This document shows, piece by piece, positions 1-8,214 of a stretch of DNA of 64,000 nt (position 1 is its first letter; each line of letters starts with the position of its first letter). Under the pieces are notes generated by a model. That model did no database searches and was not told the origin of the DNA. It was given only the letters and a program-made list of their open reading frames with translations. The position numbers were made by a program, and so were the translations under genes. Origin of the DNA: JBBSIN01 sp038232055 (lineage in GTDB: Bacteria; Actinomycetota; Actinomycetes; JADGOV01); NCBI GenBank assembly GCA_038232055.1, contig JBBSIN010000001.1:1-64000 (forward strand). The letters are read 5' to 3'.

Positions 1-209
1 GCGCCAGTCCCGCCCGTAACGACGGTGACCGAAGCCAGCCCTCGAGTACCTCTCGGTCTCGCGGCAGAACCTCCACGTGCACAGTCAACGACATACATCA
101 TGATCCCACGTCGTAACGCTACTTACCTAGCGCGACACTAGACGCGGACCCGATAATTCGGGAGCACACGCCCGCGGCCGGCTGGCTGCAGGGAAAGATT
201 GCCGTTGAT

Positions 210-401
210 GTGGCGCGCCTGGCGGGGCGCCAGTTGGGCACGCCGAAGAAGCCCATTCCCTGGGGATCTGTAGTCACGGCCGTCATTTTCACCCTCGCCT
301 TTGGGGCATGGACATTCTTTATCGTTCGCGACGGTTTCGTCTGGTACTCCGTGTTCCCCGGACTCCGGCGTTCCTCTTCGGCGTCTCCGTGGTTGGCATG
401 A
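210..401 (+). CDS. small single-pass membrane protein, unknown function
   Basis: The 63-residue product has a basic N-terminus (MARLAGRQLG) and one hydrophobic stretch at about residues 18-38 (VVTAVIFTLAFGAWTFFIV), so it is probably a membrane protein with its N-terminus inside. The start is GTG, with a purine-rich GGGAAAG about 12 bases upstream. Its TGA stop overlaps the ATG of the next gene in an ATGA, which argues that the pair is translated together. I recognise no family. The reading frame ends in a serine-rich tail. Confidence 0.5.
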   Translation: MARLAGRQLGTPKKPIPWGSVVTAVIFTLAFGAWTFFIVRDGFVWYSVFPGLRRSSSASPWLA

Positions 402-1075
402 CCACGAATCGTGAACTGCCACCTGAGCAGACGGGGCTTCTGCCGCCAGGCGCGACGCCGGTACGGTCGGATACCGCGTCTGAGCAGATCGCCTCCGCCG
501 TCGACCTTGTCGCGAGCGGGGATGTAGATGGCAGATTCGCGGTGAACGGGCAGGTAGGCGTGGTCTTCCGTTTTTTTGCCGCCATGCGCGAGGGCAGGTA
601 TGAGGACGGCCTTGCCTGTGCTGACGATGACTGGAGGCTTTGCCGTATTCAGGCCTGGCTATGGAACAACCAGACGCATTTCGGGGACGACGCCGATGCG
701 TTGCAGGTACTTGCCGACTCGCTCTTCGAGCGCGGTCAGCCGGCTGAGGTCTGGGCGGACTTCCTTGCCGTCGAGCGCCAAATGTTTGTTGACGCCTGGG
801 GGCCTCTTCACCCGGATGCCTTTGGGGCAGCGAGCAGAAGACGCCGGCTCAGCCGAAGTTACGATCTGGTGGTCCTTGCTCCCGTAGGAACGAGCGGCGG
901 CTATTTCGTTACTACGGCGACTGCGATACCGGATGCGCTGGTCTTCGTCGTTCACCACAAGGGCGCCCAGTGGCTTGTCGCCAACCACGTCGGCACAGCG
1001 CCGCCAGAGCCGGGGTGGCCGCCGGTCTGGTGGAACACAAACGACCCGGCCATCGACGGGCTGCCCGACTCTTGA
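398..1075 (+). CDS. hypothetical protein coupled to a small membrane protein
   Basis: The 225-residue product starts at ATG 398, which shares four bases with the preceding stop; an upstream in-frame ATG at 308 is unlikely because it lies inside the first gene. There is no signal peptide or membrane segment. The second half is rich in aromatic residues and ends with a hydrophobic strand and a Pro/Trp-rich segment (EPGWPPVWW). That layout resembles small NTF2/SnoaL-like folds, but this is only an impression and I assign no function. Together with the membrane peptide it may form a two-component surface or sensing unit. Confidence 0.55.
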   Translation: MTTNRELPPEQTGLLPPGATPVRSDTASEQIASAVDLVASGDVDGRFAVNGQVGVVFRFFAAMREGRYEDGLACADDDWRLCRIQAWLWNNQTHFGDDADALQVLADSLFERGQPAEVWADFLAVERQMFVDAWGPLHPDAFGAASRRRRLSRSYDLVVLAPVGTSGGYFVTTATAIPDALVFVVHHKGAQWLVANHVGTAPPEPGWPPVWWNTNDPAIDGLPDS

Positions 1076-1356
1076 TAGATGTTGCCGCGTGAACCCCGTC
1101 GGCGCCTCAGCCCAGCTCGGACCGGCGGGGCCGCAGGCTCGACGTGACCATCGAGACAGGCGCACCGCTGCTGCACCTCAGCACTGCCCTGGTGTCCGGC
1201 CGAGGAGCTCGACCCCGACCGCCGCATCACCGCGACGACGCTGTGCCCAACAGGTGCACGGCGCATCGGCCTCGGCTACGCCGTCGCAGTGCTCTCCCGG
1301 CATTCCGCTGACCAAGACCCGCCTTCTTCCTCAGCCCACGACCCTGGCCACACTTC
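1076..1356. other. gap with possible decayed coding sequence
   Basis: No intact gene is visible. From GTG 1144 the plus strand reads VTIETGAPLLHLSTAL, and a second frame then reads EELDPDRRIT and RRIGLGYAVAVLSRHS, as if one gene had been shifted. I cannot identify it. The convergent restriction gene ends at 1357. Confidence 0.25.
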
Positions 1357-4300
1357 TCAGAGGACCGGGAGCAGCGACTCAAAGGTTAGGGCGGTCAGCA
1401 GGTCTTGCCGGCAGTCGTACGGATCCTTGACCTCGATGAAGCGCCAGCGCCCGAAGCCGCCGTGCGCGTTGACCGCGGGCATCCACAGGTCACGCGCCGT
1501 CCGCACCTTCTCGGTCTTGTCGCGGCGAGTGGCCCCGGACACCTCGACGACGAGCGTGAGCGGGGTGTCCCCCTCGGCCACGCGCGCCCGGATCAGGAAG
1601 TCCGGCATGTAGGAGCGCTGCTCCCCGTCCAACGTGTAGGGGATCACGAATCCGAGGTGGTCGTTCTTCACGTACGCCGCCACCTGCGGCAGCGACTCGA
1701 GCACCTGCGCGACCTTCGACTCCCAGCCGCTGTCGAGCACGACGTGAGTGACCGGGCAGCGGCCGGGGTCGGTGAGGAAGGTGTCCTTGCCGGTGTCGAA
1801 GTCGACGTCGGCGGTGCTGCCCTCGGTGTCGTACGGGCGCAGCAGCGGCAGCCATTGCTCGTTGCGGTTGTCGGCCAGCCAGTTGATCCGCGAGCCGATG
1901 CGCTCGACGGCGGCGTCGGCGTGCTGGGCGAGCAGCAACAGGCCGAGGAAGGTGTCGTCCTTGAGCACGACGTGCTCGCGCAGCCACTCCTGCACCAGCG
2001 GCAGGACCTGCGGGAAGTACCACGGTCGCTCGTTGCCCTGAGGGTCGCGCAGGTGCCGGTCGAGCACGAGCTTGGCCAGCCGGAACGCGACCTGCTGTTC
2101 GCGGAACGCGCGCAGCGACGCCAGCGTGTGCTGCTCGGACTGCCCCACGATGCCACTGACGGTCGTGCTCGTGGGCAGGTCGGCCAGCGACAGCGTGAGC
2201 GTCGAGCTCTCGTCGTACGACGCGAAGAGCGCGTCGTCGGACAACTCGCGTCGGTAGCCTGTGACGCGCGGGAAGCGGATCTCCAGGTCTGCGCGCTCCG
2301 GCAGTGCTCGCACCCGCGTCGATCGCTTAGGCGGTGTGGGGTCCGGCGACGTGCCGCTGCCAGGGATGAAGGAGAACGGCACGCCGTAGACCTCGGCGTA
2401 CTCCGGCAACAGCAGGCCGTCCTCGCCGACCGCGTAGGAGCGGCGACGCAGCCCACGCCCGACGACCTGCTCGCACAGCAGTTGGGTGCCGAAGGCCCGC
2501 ACACCGAGGATGTGGGTCACCGTGTTGGCGTCCCAGCCCTCGGTGAGCATCGAGACGCTGACGACGCAGCGGACGTGCTCGCCGAGCCGGCCGGCCTTTC
2601 CGACGGTGTTGAGCACCTCCCGCATGATCGCCTCGTCAGTGAGGTCGTCGGTGTCGCGGCCGGGAAAGCGCTCACGCAGGTCGGCCTTGAGCTCCTCGAT
2701 CTCCCGAGCCGCAGCCGCCTTGAACTCCGGGCTGAGTGCGCCGCCGGACTCCAGCTGGAGCGAGTCGACCAGGATCGTGGAGGGGCGGACGCTCCACGTC
2801 CCGTCCGACGTGACGTTGGAGAACAGCGGGAACTCGCTGGCGCGCGGCATCATCTGGTCGCCGACCATCGCGTCGTAGCCGGCGACGACATCGAAGACCA
2901 GCTTGCTGACCGAGGTGTTGCTGCAGACGACGATGAACACCGGCGGAGTGCTCCCGTCGGTGGCGGTGGCTTGCCAGCGGTCGTAGGAGCGGGCGTAGTC
3001 GTCGTAGAGGCTCTTGAGCGCGCCTTCGAGCCGCAGCGGTAGGCGGCGCTCCCCCTCTGCGTCGACGTCAGCCTTGCGGCCGCGGCGGGAGAGCTGGTCA
3101 CGCACCTCGGGCCAGATCGAGCGGTACGCCGGCCCGTCGCCGCTGGCACTGTCGTCGGCCACCGGGACGCGCGGGATCTTAACCAGGCCGCTCTCGATCG
3201 CGTCGACGAGGGAGAAGTCGCTGACCACCCAGGGGAACAGCAATCCCTCTCGGTAGCCGGAGCCGCTGAGGAAGAACGGTGTGGCGGACAGGTCGTAGAC
3301 CTGCTTGATGCCGAGCTTGCGCTGGACGGCGAGCAGGCCGTTGAGCCAGAGCCGCGCCTCCTCGTCCCGGACGACCGCCTCCTTCTTCTCCTCGCCCTTG
3401 AGCTGCTCGACCGTCGGCGCCTCGAGGTCATCGAGCTTGCGCCGGTAGCAGTGGTGGGCCTCGTCGTTGAGGACGATCACCTGCTTGCCCTTGGAGCCGA
3501 ACTCGCGGCAGACCCGAGAGACCATCTGCTCGGGCGTCTCGGTGAAGGCCTTTCTGGTCCCGGTCGGGTCGAGGACTTGTTTGGTGGTCTTGCTGGCGCC
3601 CTTGCCCTCCCGGGTCTCCCGAAGCCCGAAGGCGTGGAAGTTGGTGACGACGACGGTGGCCTTGCGCAGCGCCGGCAGCAGGTCCGGCGGCACGAGGTCG
3701 CGCTCGCGGTAGACGTTGCCCGGGTCACTGGGCAGCAGGACGCGAAGCCGGTCCTTGACGGTGATGCCGGGCGCGATGACCAGGAAGCGGTCGGTGAAGT
3801 TCGTGCCACCGCCGGCAGCGCTGTTGCAGGTCTGCCAGGCGATGAGCATGCCCATGACGGTGGTCTTGCCGCTGCCGGTGGCCATCTTCAGCGCGGTCCG
3901 GATCAGCCCGGGGTTGGCCTCGGCGGCCGACTGCCGCAGCTGCTCCTGCACCCACGTGTCACCGGCCTTCGTCGCGGCTTCGACGAGGTAGATCGCTGTC
4001 TCGACAGCTTCGAGCTGGGCGAAGAACAGCCGTCGGTCCCGGTCGGGTGAGGACCAGTGCTCGAGCAGGGCCCGGGTGCTGCTCGTCAGGTGCGGCCGCC
4101 TCTGCCGTCGCCACAGGTCGAGCCGGGACCGCAGCTGGTTGACCAGGTCGTTCGGCTTGAGCCGGTCGAGCGTCCACTCCGTCTCAATCGTCAGCTGCGC
4201 GGCCTGCTGGCGTGCTTGGGGCACGGGGACGAAGTAGCCGCTGGTGCGCCGGCCGTCGACGACTTCGTCGGTGATCCCGCTGTCGTCGAAGCGCCAGTGA

Positions 4301-4359
4301 CGCGTGGGCGGGTCGTACGGCCCGTTGAGGATCGGGTTGTCGATCACCGCGTCCGCCAC
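1357..4359 (-). CDS. type III Res-like restriction endonuclease (BPTD_3080-type helicase-nuclease)
   Basis: This 1000-residue protein is a DEAD/H-box translocase fused to a nuclease. Walker A is MATGSGKT (159-166), motif II is DEAH (299-302), motif III is LSATPFF, and the helicase C-terminal domain includes SMLTEGWDAN and VVGRGLRRR. Near the C-terminus PDF followed by LVVEVSG is the PD-(D/E)xK pattern of a cleavage domain. Res proteins use ATP to translocate and cut DNA not protected by a partner methyltransferase, but no methyltransferase gene lies beside it and the upstream 0.7 kb has no clear gene. GTG 4359 is chosen because a TAAGGT -10-like hexamer ends 6 nt upstream. The family call is firm; the specificity and whether it works alone are unknown. 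Confidence 0.88.
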   Translation of the reverse strand: MADAVIDNPILNGPYDPPTRHWRFDDSGITDEVVDGRRTSGYFVPVPQARQQAAQLTIETEWTLDRLKPNDLVNQLRSRLDLWRRQRRPHLTSSTRALLEHWSSPDRDRRLFFAQLEAVETAIYLVEAATKAGDTWVQEQLRQSAAEANPGLIRTALKMATGSGKTTVMGMLIAWQTCNSAAGGGTNFTDRFLVIAPGITVKDRLRVLLPSDPGNVYRERDLVPPDLLPALRKATVVVTNFHAFGLRETREGKGASKTTKQVLDPTGTRKAFTETPEQMVSRVCREFGSKGKQVIVLNDEAHHCYRRKLDDLEAPTVEQLKGEEKKEAVVRDEEARLWLNGLLAVQRKLGIKQVYDLSATPFFLSGSGYREGLLFPWVVSDFSLVDAIESGLVKIPRVPVADDSASGDGPAYRSIWPEVRDQLSRRGRKADVDAEGERRLPLRLEGALKSLYDDYARSYDRWQATATDGSTPPVFIVVCSNTSVSKLVFDVVAGYDAMVGDQMMPRASEFPLFSNVTSDGTWSVRPSTILVDSLQLESGGALSPEFKAAAAREIEELKADLRERFPGRDTDDLTDEAIMREVLNTVGKAGRLGEHVRCVVSVSMLTEGWDANTVTHILGVRAFGTQLLCEQVVGRGLRRRSYAVGEDGLLLPEYAEVYGVPFSFIPGSGTSPDPTPPKRSTRVRALPERADLEIRFPRVTGYRRELSDDALFASYDESSTLTLSLADLPTSTTVSGIVGQSEQHTLASLRAFREQQVAFRLAKLVLDRHLRDPQGNERPWYFPQVLPLVQEWLREHVVLKDDTFLGLLLLAQHADAAVERIGSRINWLADNRNEQWLPLLRPYDTEGSTADVDFDTGKDTFLTDPGRCPVTHVVLDSGWESKVAQVLESLPQVAAYVKNDHLGFVIPYTLDGEQRSYMPDFLIRARVAEGDTPLTLVVEVSGATRRDKTEKVRTARDLWMPAVNAHGGFGRWRFIEVKDPYDCRQDLLTALTFESLLPVL

Positions 4360-4365
4360 GGCCTC

Positions 4366-4371
4366 ACCTTA
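4366..4371 (-). promoter_or_regulatory. putative leaderless -10 element (TAAGGT)
   Basis: On the minus strand TAAGGT is followed by 6 nt and then GTG 4359. This spacing puts the transcription start at or next to the start codon of the restriction gene. Confidence 0.45.
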
Positions 4372-5045
4372 CGAGCCGGCGTGGCGCATTCCGTGCGGCT
4401 GCCAGGCTCCGCTCCCGCGGGCAAGACATTCTGCGCGCGGGCAAGGGTGCTGGCCCCCACTCGCACCTGTGAAGCGCGGCGTGGGCAAGACCCGATTCCC
4501 CACACCCTTGCGGTCTTCCACGCGCGGGACCTGCCGCCCCTGCCGAGAGCATGGGCTCGCGCCGGCCGAGATCCTCACCGGGAGACGGCTGACACCTGTC
4601 GCGACTGCGTGACACCGTGCGCCGAGCTGTTCGAGCCGATGGCCGACGATTTCGGCAGCCTCGGCTGGCAGAACGGCCCGCGAGTTGACCCACAGGTCCC
4701 CGGCCCACCGAGCGACACCGGCATCCTCGCAGCCTCGGACAAGACTGTCTCGGCCTGAACCAGCGCCAGCCGCCTGCCGCGACGAGCCCGCGCCCGGGCG
4801 AGCGTCCGCCCTCCGCGACCGCCGGTCGCGCCGCGAAGGGGAACCGATGGGGACGCGCAGCGGCTCAATCGGTAACCCTTTGCATACCTTGCTCCGCTCT
4901 CCACTTCTGTGTCGTATTCGACTGGCTGCGATCACGACAGAGATGTCTGGGCGCCCGCTGCGCGGGCGCTCCACCCGGCCTCGGGGGCCCGCAACGAGAT
5001 GCTGTTGGCGATCATGGCGCTGACCTGCGTGGTTAGATGCCTCTC
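4372..5045. other. 0.7 kb gap without a supported gene
   Basis: Open frames here have the base composition of chance frames in GC-rich DNA. A minus-strand stretch around 4600-4720 reads ARWAGDLWVNS and VLPAEAAEIVGHRLEQL, which looks protein-like and may be a fragment of a lost gene, but I cannot identify it. No RNA gene or methyltransferase remnant was seen. The segment separates the restriction gene from the recombinases. Confidence 0.5.
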
Positions 5046-5078
5046 GCAATAGATGCGAGATTCCCGCAACAGATGCGA
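5046..5078. repeat. two direct repeats GCARYAGATGCGA, 20-nt period
   Basis: GCAATAGATGCGA (5046-5058) and GCAACAGATGCGA (5066-5078) lie exactly 20 nt apart directly in front of, and just overlapping, the first recombinase start codon. The same repeat at the same period occurs at 11056-11105. They could be recombinase arm sites or regulatory sites. Confidence 0.65.
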
Positions 5079-6526
5079 TGAGGGGATGGGTTGTCGTGCG
5101 CCTGGTCGGGGACGGTACCGGCCCGATCGCGATGACCTTGTCGACCGGCGGTGCCGAGCTGGCGCTGCTGCATCCGGAGGAGCAGGTCTTCGACGCGATG
5201 CTGGTCGGCTGGCGCAACCAGCAGCTCGCCCGCCGGCACGCGTTCAGCACGGTGGAGCAGCGCGAACGGATGGTGCGGGCGTTCGCCGCGCACAGCCAGA
5301 GCTACCCGTGGCTGTGGACCGCGCAGCTGGTCGATGAGTGGATGACCGACCTTCGCGCCGTCCGCGGGGTGCGCGGCTCGACTCTGCGCGGCTATCAGAT
5401 CTCGCTACGGATGTTCTGCTCCTACGTCACCGACAGCGCCTACGCCTGGCCGGCCGAGTGCGAGCAGCGCTTCGGCACCCACCCGGTGCAGGTCGTGCAC
5501 GAGTGGAACAGCGCCGTGCACGTCCAGGACGCCGAGAGCGACCCGTCCCGGCGGGCGTTCACCCGCGATGAGCTGCAGGCCTTCTTCGACCACGCTGACA
5601 CCCGCGTCGCGGCGATCCGCGGCGCCGGCCGCAAGGGCTGGCTGCCGGCGTTTCGGGACGCGACGCTGTTCAAGGTCGCCTACGGCTACGGGCTGCGCCG
5701 CAACGAAGCCCGGATGCTGGACGTCGCCGACTTCGGCCGCAATCCGCACGCGACCGAGTTCGCCGACTACGGCGTCTGCTACGTCCGGCACGGCAAGGCC
5801 AGCAAGGGCTCACCACCCAAACGCCGCAGCGTCCTGACGGTCATGCCCTGGACCGTGGAGGTCCTGGCCGAATGGGTGCAAGAGGTCTTGCCCGCGTTCG
5901 GCTGCGCCGGGCCGGCGCTGTGGCCGACCGAACGGACCGGGCGCCTTTCGCTCGCGCCGATCAACCACCGGTTCTGCGTCTACCGCGACGAGCTGGGCCT
6001 GCATCCCGGCTTGGACTTCCACTCGCTGCGCCGCTCCTACGTCACCCACCTGATCGAGGACGGCTGGGACGCGCTGTTCGTGCAGAACCAGGTCGGACAC
6101 GAGCACGCCAGCACCACCTCGATCTACACCTGCGTGTCCTCGGACTACCGCACCCGCACCCTGCGGACCGCCCTGGACGCCACCATCAAGGCCGCGCTGG
6201 TCGGCACCCCACCACCGATCCTCGACGCGACACCAGCAGCGACAGGGCCGAGGCCTCGCGCTACCTCGCGGCCGTCGAGACGGACATGGCCCGTGGCCAG
6301 TGGGTCGACCCGCGCGGGAGCTCGGTGCTGCTGTCGGACTACAGCAGGGCTTGGCTGCAGGAGCGGACCGTTCGGGGGCGGCCGCTGGCGCCCAGGACGA
6401 CCGACACCTACCGGCACAGCCTCGACGCGTGGATCCTGCCGACGCTCGGCGACCTGCCACTCGACAAGATCACGCCGGCTCATGTTCGGCGGTGGCACGC
6501 ACACGTCAGCAGTCAGACCGGTCTGA
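5078..6526 (+). CDS. tyrosine recombinase/integrase, C-terminal tail altered by a junction
   Basis: Recognisable integrase sequence runs from the start to about 6230 (about 385 residues), with an N-terminal SAM-like core-binding domain and a catalytic domain. Visible catalytic positions are Arg in YGLRRNEA, HSLRR (H-x-x-R) and GHEHASTTSIYT (second His and the nucleophile Tyr). Beyond KAALVGTPPP the frame becomes an Arg/Pro/Ser-rich read-through that is simply the wrong frame of the second recombinase. The natural stop was therefore probably lost when the two genes were joined near 6225-6245. ATG 5078 is the first start; ATG 5132 (MTLSTGG) is an alternative. The enzyme may still be active, since all core residues are present. 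Confidence 0.8.
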   Translation: MRGWVVVRLVGDGTGPIAMTLSTGGAELALLHPEEQVFDAMLVGWRNQQLARRHAFSTVEQRERMVRAFAAHSQSYPWLWTAQLVDEWMTDLRAVRGVRGSTLRGYQISLRMFCSYVTDSAYAWPAECEQRFGTHPVQVVHEWNSAVHVQDAESDPSRRAFTRDELQAFFDHADTRVAAIRGAGRKGWLPAFRDATLFKVAYGYGLRRNEARMLDVADFGRNPHATEFADYGVCYVRHGKASKGSPPKRRSVLTVMPWTVEVLAEWVQEVLPAFGCAGPALWPTERTGRLSLAPINHRFCVYRDELGLHPGLDFHSLRRSYVTHLIEDGWDALFVQNQVGHEHASTTSIYTCVSSDYRTRTLRTALDATIKAALVGTPPPILDATPAATGPRPRATSRPSRRTWPVASGSTRAGARCCCRTTAGLGCRSGPFGGGRWRPGRPTPTGTASTRGSCRRSATCHSTRSRRLMFGGGTHTSAVRPV

Positions 6527-7260
6527 CCGCGGTCCGCCAGGCGTACGCGGTGCTTCGTGCGGTCCTGAACACTGCCGTCGCCGATGAGGCTCTGCACCGG
6601 AACCCTTGCCGGATCAAGGGTGCGGGACAGGCGCACACCCCCGAGCGGCCGCTGCTCGGACTCGACGAGGTCGAGGCGCTGATCGCTGCCATGCCCGTCG
6701 AACTGCGGACACTCACGACGTTGGCCTTCTGGGCGCACACCCGCATGGGGGAGGTTCTCGCCCTTCGGCGATGCGACGTGCTGCTCGACAAGGCGCAACT
6801 GCGCATCGAGCGCCAGGCGGTAGAGGTCGACGGCGAAGGCGCCCGGATCACCGAGCCGAAGGCCGGCAGCCGCCGCACCGTCAACCTGCCGACACCCGCG
6901 GTGGACGCGCTACGACAACACCTGAAGGCGCTGCCGCCTGGTCTGCCGAGTGCGTCCTTGTTCACCCGGCCCGACGGCTCTGATCTGCGCGCGCACCACG
7001 TGCACTACGGCTGGAAGTTCGCTCGCGTGAAGGCGGGGCTGCCGGACGCCCACTTCCACGACCTACGGCACGCCGGGCTGACGCTGAGCGCGCAGACCGG
7101 TGCAACCCTCGCCGAGGTGATGCGTGGGGCTGGCCACAGTTCCGCAGCTGCCGCGATGCGCTACCAGCACGCCGCCGACCAGCGCGACGCGGAGATCGCG
7201 GCTCGCCTCTCGGCGCTCGCCCAAGATCGACTCCAGTCCAGGCAGGCGCCGCGCCAGTAA
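6241..7260 (+). pseudogene. 5'-truncated phage-type tyrosine integrase
   Basis: In the +1 frame, homology begins abruptly at DRAEASRYLAAVE and continues through a SAM-like domain (LSDYSRAWLQERT, LAPRTTDTYRHSL) and a full catalytic domain: Arg in AHTRMGEVLAL, HDLRH (HxxR), then GAGHSS and MRYQHA with the nucleophile Tyr. Phage integrases of this type normally have about 60 more N-terminal residues forming an arm-binding domain, which are missing and replaced by the end of the first recombinase. ATG 6286 could still start a 324-residue protein. I treat it as a remnant because arm-site binding would be lost. Confidence 0.75.
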
Positions 7261-7280
7261 GAAGCGCCGGTAACATCAAG

Positions 7281-7794
7281 ATCAACCCTGGATCGGGTTC
7301 ATTCGGACGGGCGACTACGTCGAAGACTGGCGCCTGCGGACCGTTGCCGATCTGAACGATGCCCACCTCGACACCGAAGAAGCTGACGCCTTCATCCGTG
7401 CGTTCGTTCAACCAGTCCAACGTGCGGCGGTGGTCGTCTCGGAAGGCGGGTGCAACCCAAACAACGATCACCGCCTCGAGACCGGACGCGTAGACGAGGA
7501 GCTGACCGAGATGGCCGTGGTCGGTGCGCTCGAGTTGGTTCTCGATGATGACGACGCGCCCGTCGGCGGTCTCGGCCTTGATGTCCAGCCGGAACTCACC
7601 GACCGGTACCTCGGTCGCGGTCAGCGTGAGAGACAGACCCATCTCCTCCGCCAAGACGTCCAGGTTGTCCGCCAGCCAGGGCGTGAAGTGCCCCGCCTCG
7701 GTCAGCCAGACCTCGCGGGGCTGGGCGACATGCCTGAGACGGCCCAGTCCAGCGCCGTCGACCGCAGGCGGCCCTGGGTCGGGGGGGGGGACAT
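7281..7794 (-). pseudogene. PD-(D/E)xK nuclease-like (DUF4268-type) fragment, frameshifted
   Basis: The minus strand encodes a nuclease-like core: REVWLTEAGHFTPWLADNL, VPVGEFRLDIKAE, VVIIENQLERTDHGHLGQLL and DDHRRTLDWLNERTDE. The D...E-x-Q arrangement (FRLDI...IIENQ) fits the PD-(D/E)xK superfamily. Homology stops after VVARPNE at about 7290, next to the recombinase stop at 7260, so the C-terminal part has been lost. At the other end the only good start, ATG 7792-7794, is out of frame because a run of ten G (7781-7790) follows it; eleven or eight would restore the frame. It is either a decayed gene or one switched by slippage. The 210 bases up to the tRNA hold nothing else clear. Confidence 0.6.
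7781..7790. repeat. homopolymer of ten G (C on the minus strand)
   Basis: The longest homopolymer noticed in the window. It lies immediately downstream of the candidate start codon of the minus-strand nuclease-like gene, where a one-base length change would restore the reading frame. Confidence 0.8.
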
Positions 7795-8004
7795 AGGGCC
7801 AAGGGTCACGTTGTGCTCCTCATCGGCGCAGTGTGCCGTAGCGACCAGCGGCCCGAGACCGAGCCGTGCCCAGTCCACGAACGTGCGTCGGCGTGCGTCA
7901 TGATCCACACCGTCATGGCACGCGAATGGCACGCAGACCGGATCCGGGCGATGTTGATCTTCCGGCGCGGAGCACCCCGCAGGACAGACCCGCAGGTCAG
8001 GAGC

Positions 8005-8090
8005 GGAGGGCGAGGGATTCGAACCCTCGAGGAGCTTGCACCCCTAGCGGTTTTCAAGACCGCCGCCATCGGCCTCTAGGCGAGCCCTCC
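8005..8090 (-). tRNA. tRNA-Ser (anticodon TGA)
   Basis: Read on the minus strand the gene starts GGAGGGC and ends GCCCTCC, a perfect 7-bp acceptor stem. The anticodon loop CTTGAAA has TGA in the middle, flanked by the stem GCGGT/ACCGC. The long variable arm (about 8030-8048) is typical of serine tRNAs, and the T-loop GGTTCGAATCC is intact. CCA is not encoded. Its 3' end points toward the recombinase cluster, the usual arrangement for an element integrated at a tRNA. Confidence 0.95.
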
Positions 8091-8214
8091 GAGATGCGCA
8101 GGCTACCGCCGAGCAACAGACCTACGGCCGGAGCGAGGCTGCGTAGGGCAGTACGTCGGTCGCGTCGGCGTCGCTGTCCCCGTATCGTCGGTGTAGGTCG
8201 ACGGCGGGAGGAGC

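Noticed and set aside
1405..3042. Long open frame on the plus strand (545 codons)
   Set aside because: It lies wholly antisense to the restriction enzyme, has no recognisable domain, and its Val/Arg/Asp-rich composition is that of a complementary frame in GC-rich DNA.
4369..5250. 293-codon minus-strand frame before the recombinase
   Set aside because: It extends into the recombinase gene on the opposite strand and has no coherent domain; only short protein-like pieces are visible.
5872..6240. N-terminal extension of the second recombinase frame
   Set aside because: This part is the +1 shadow of the first recombinase; integrase homology in this frame starts only at 6241.
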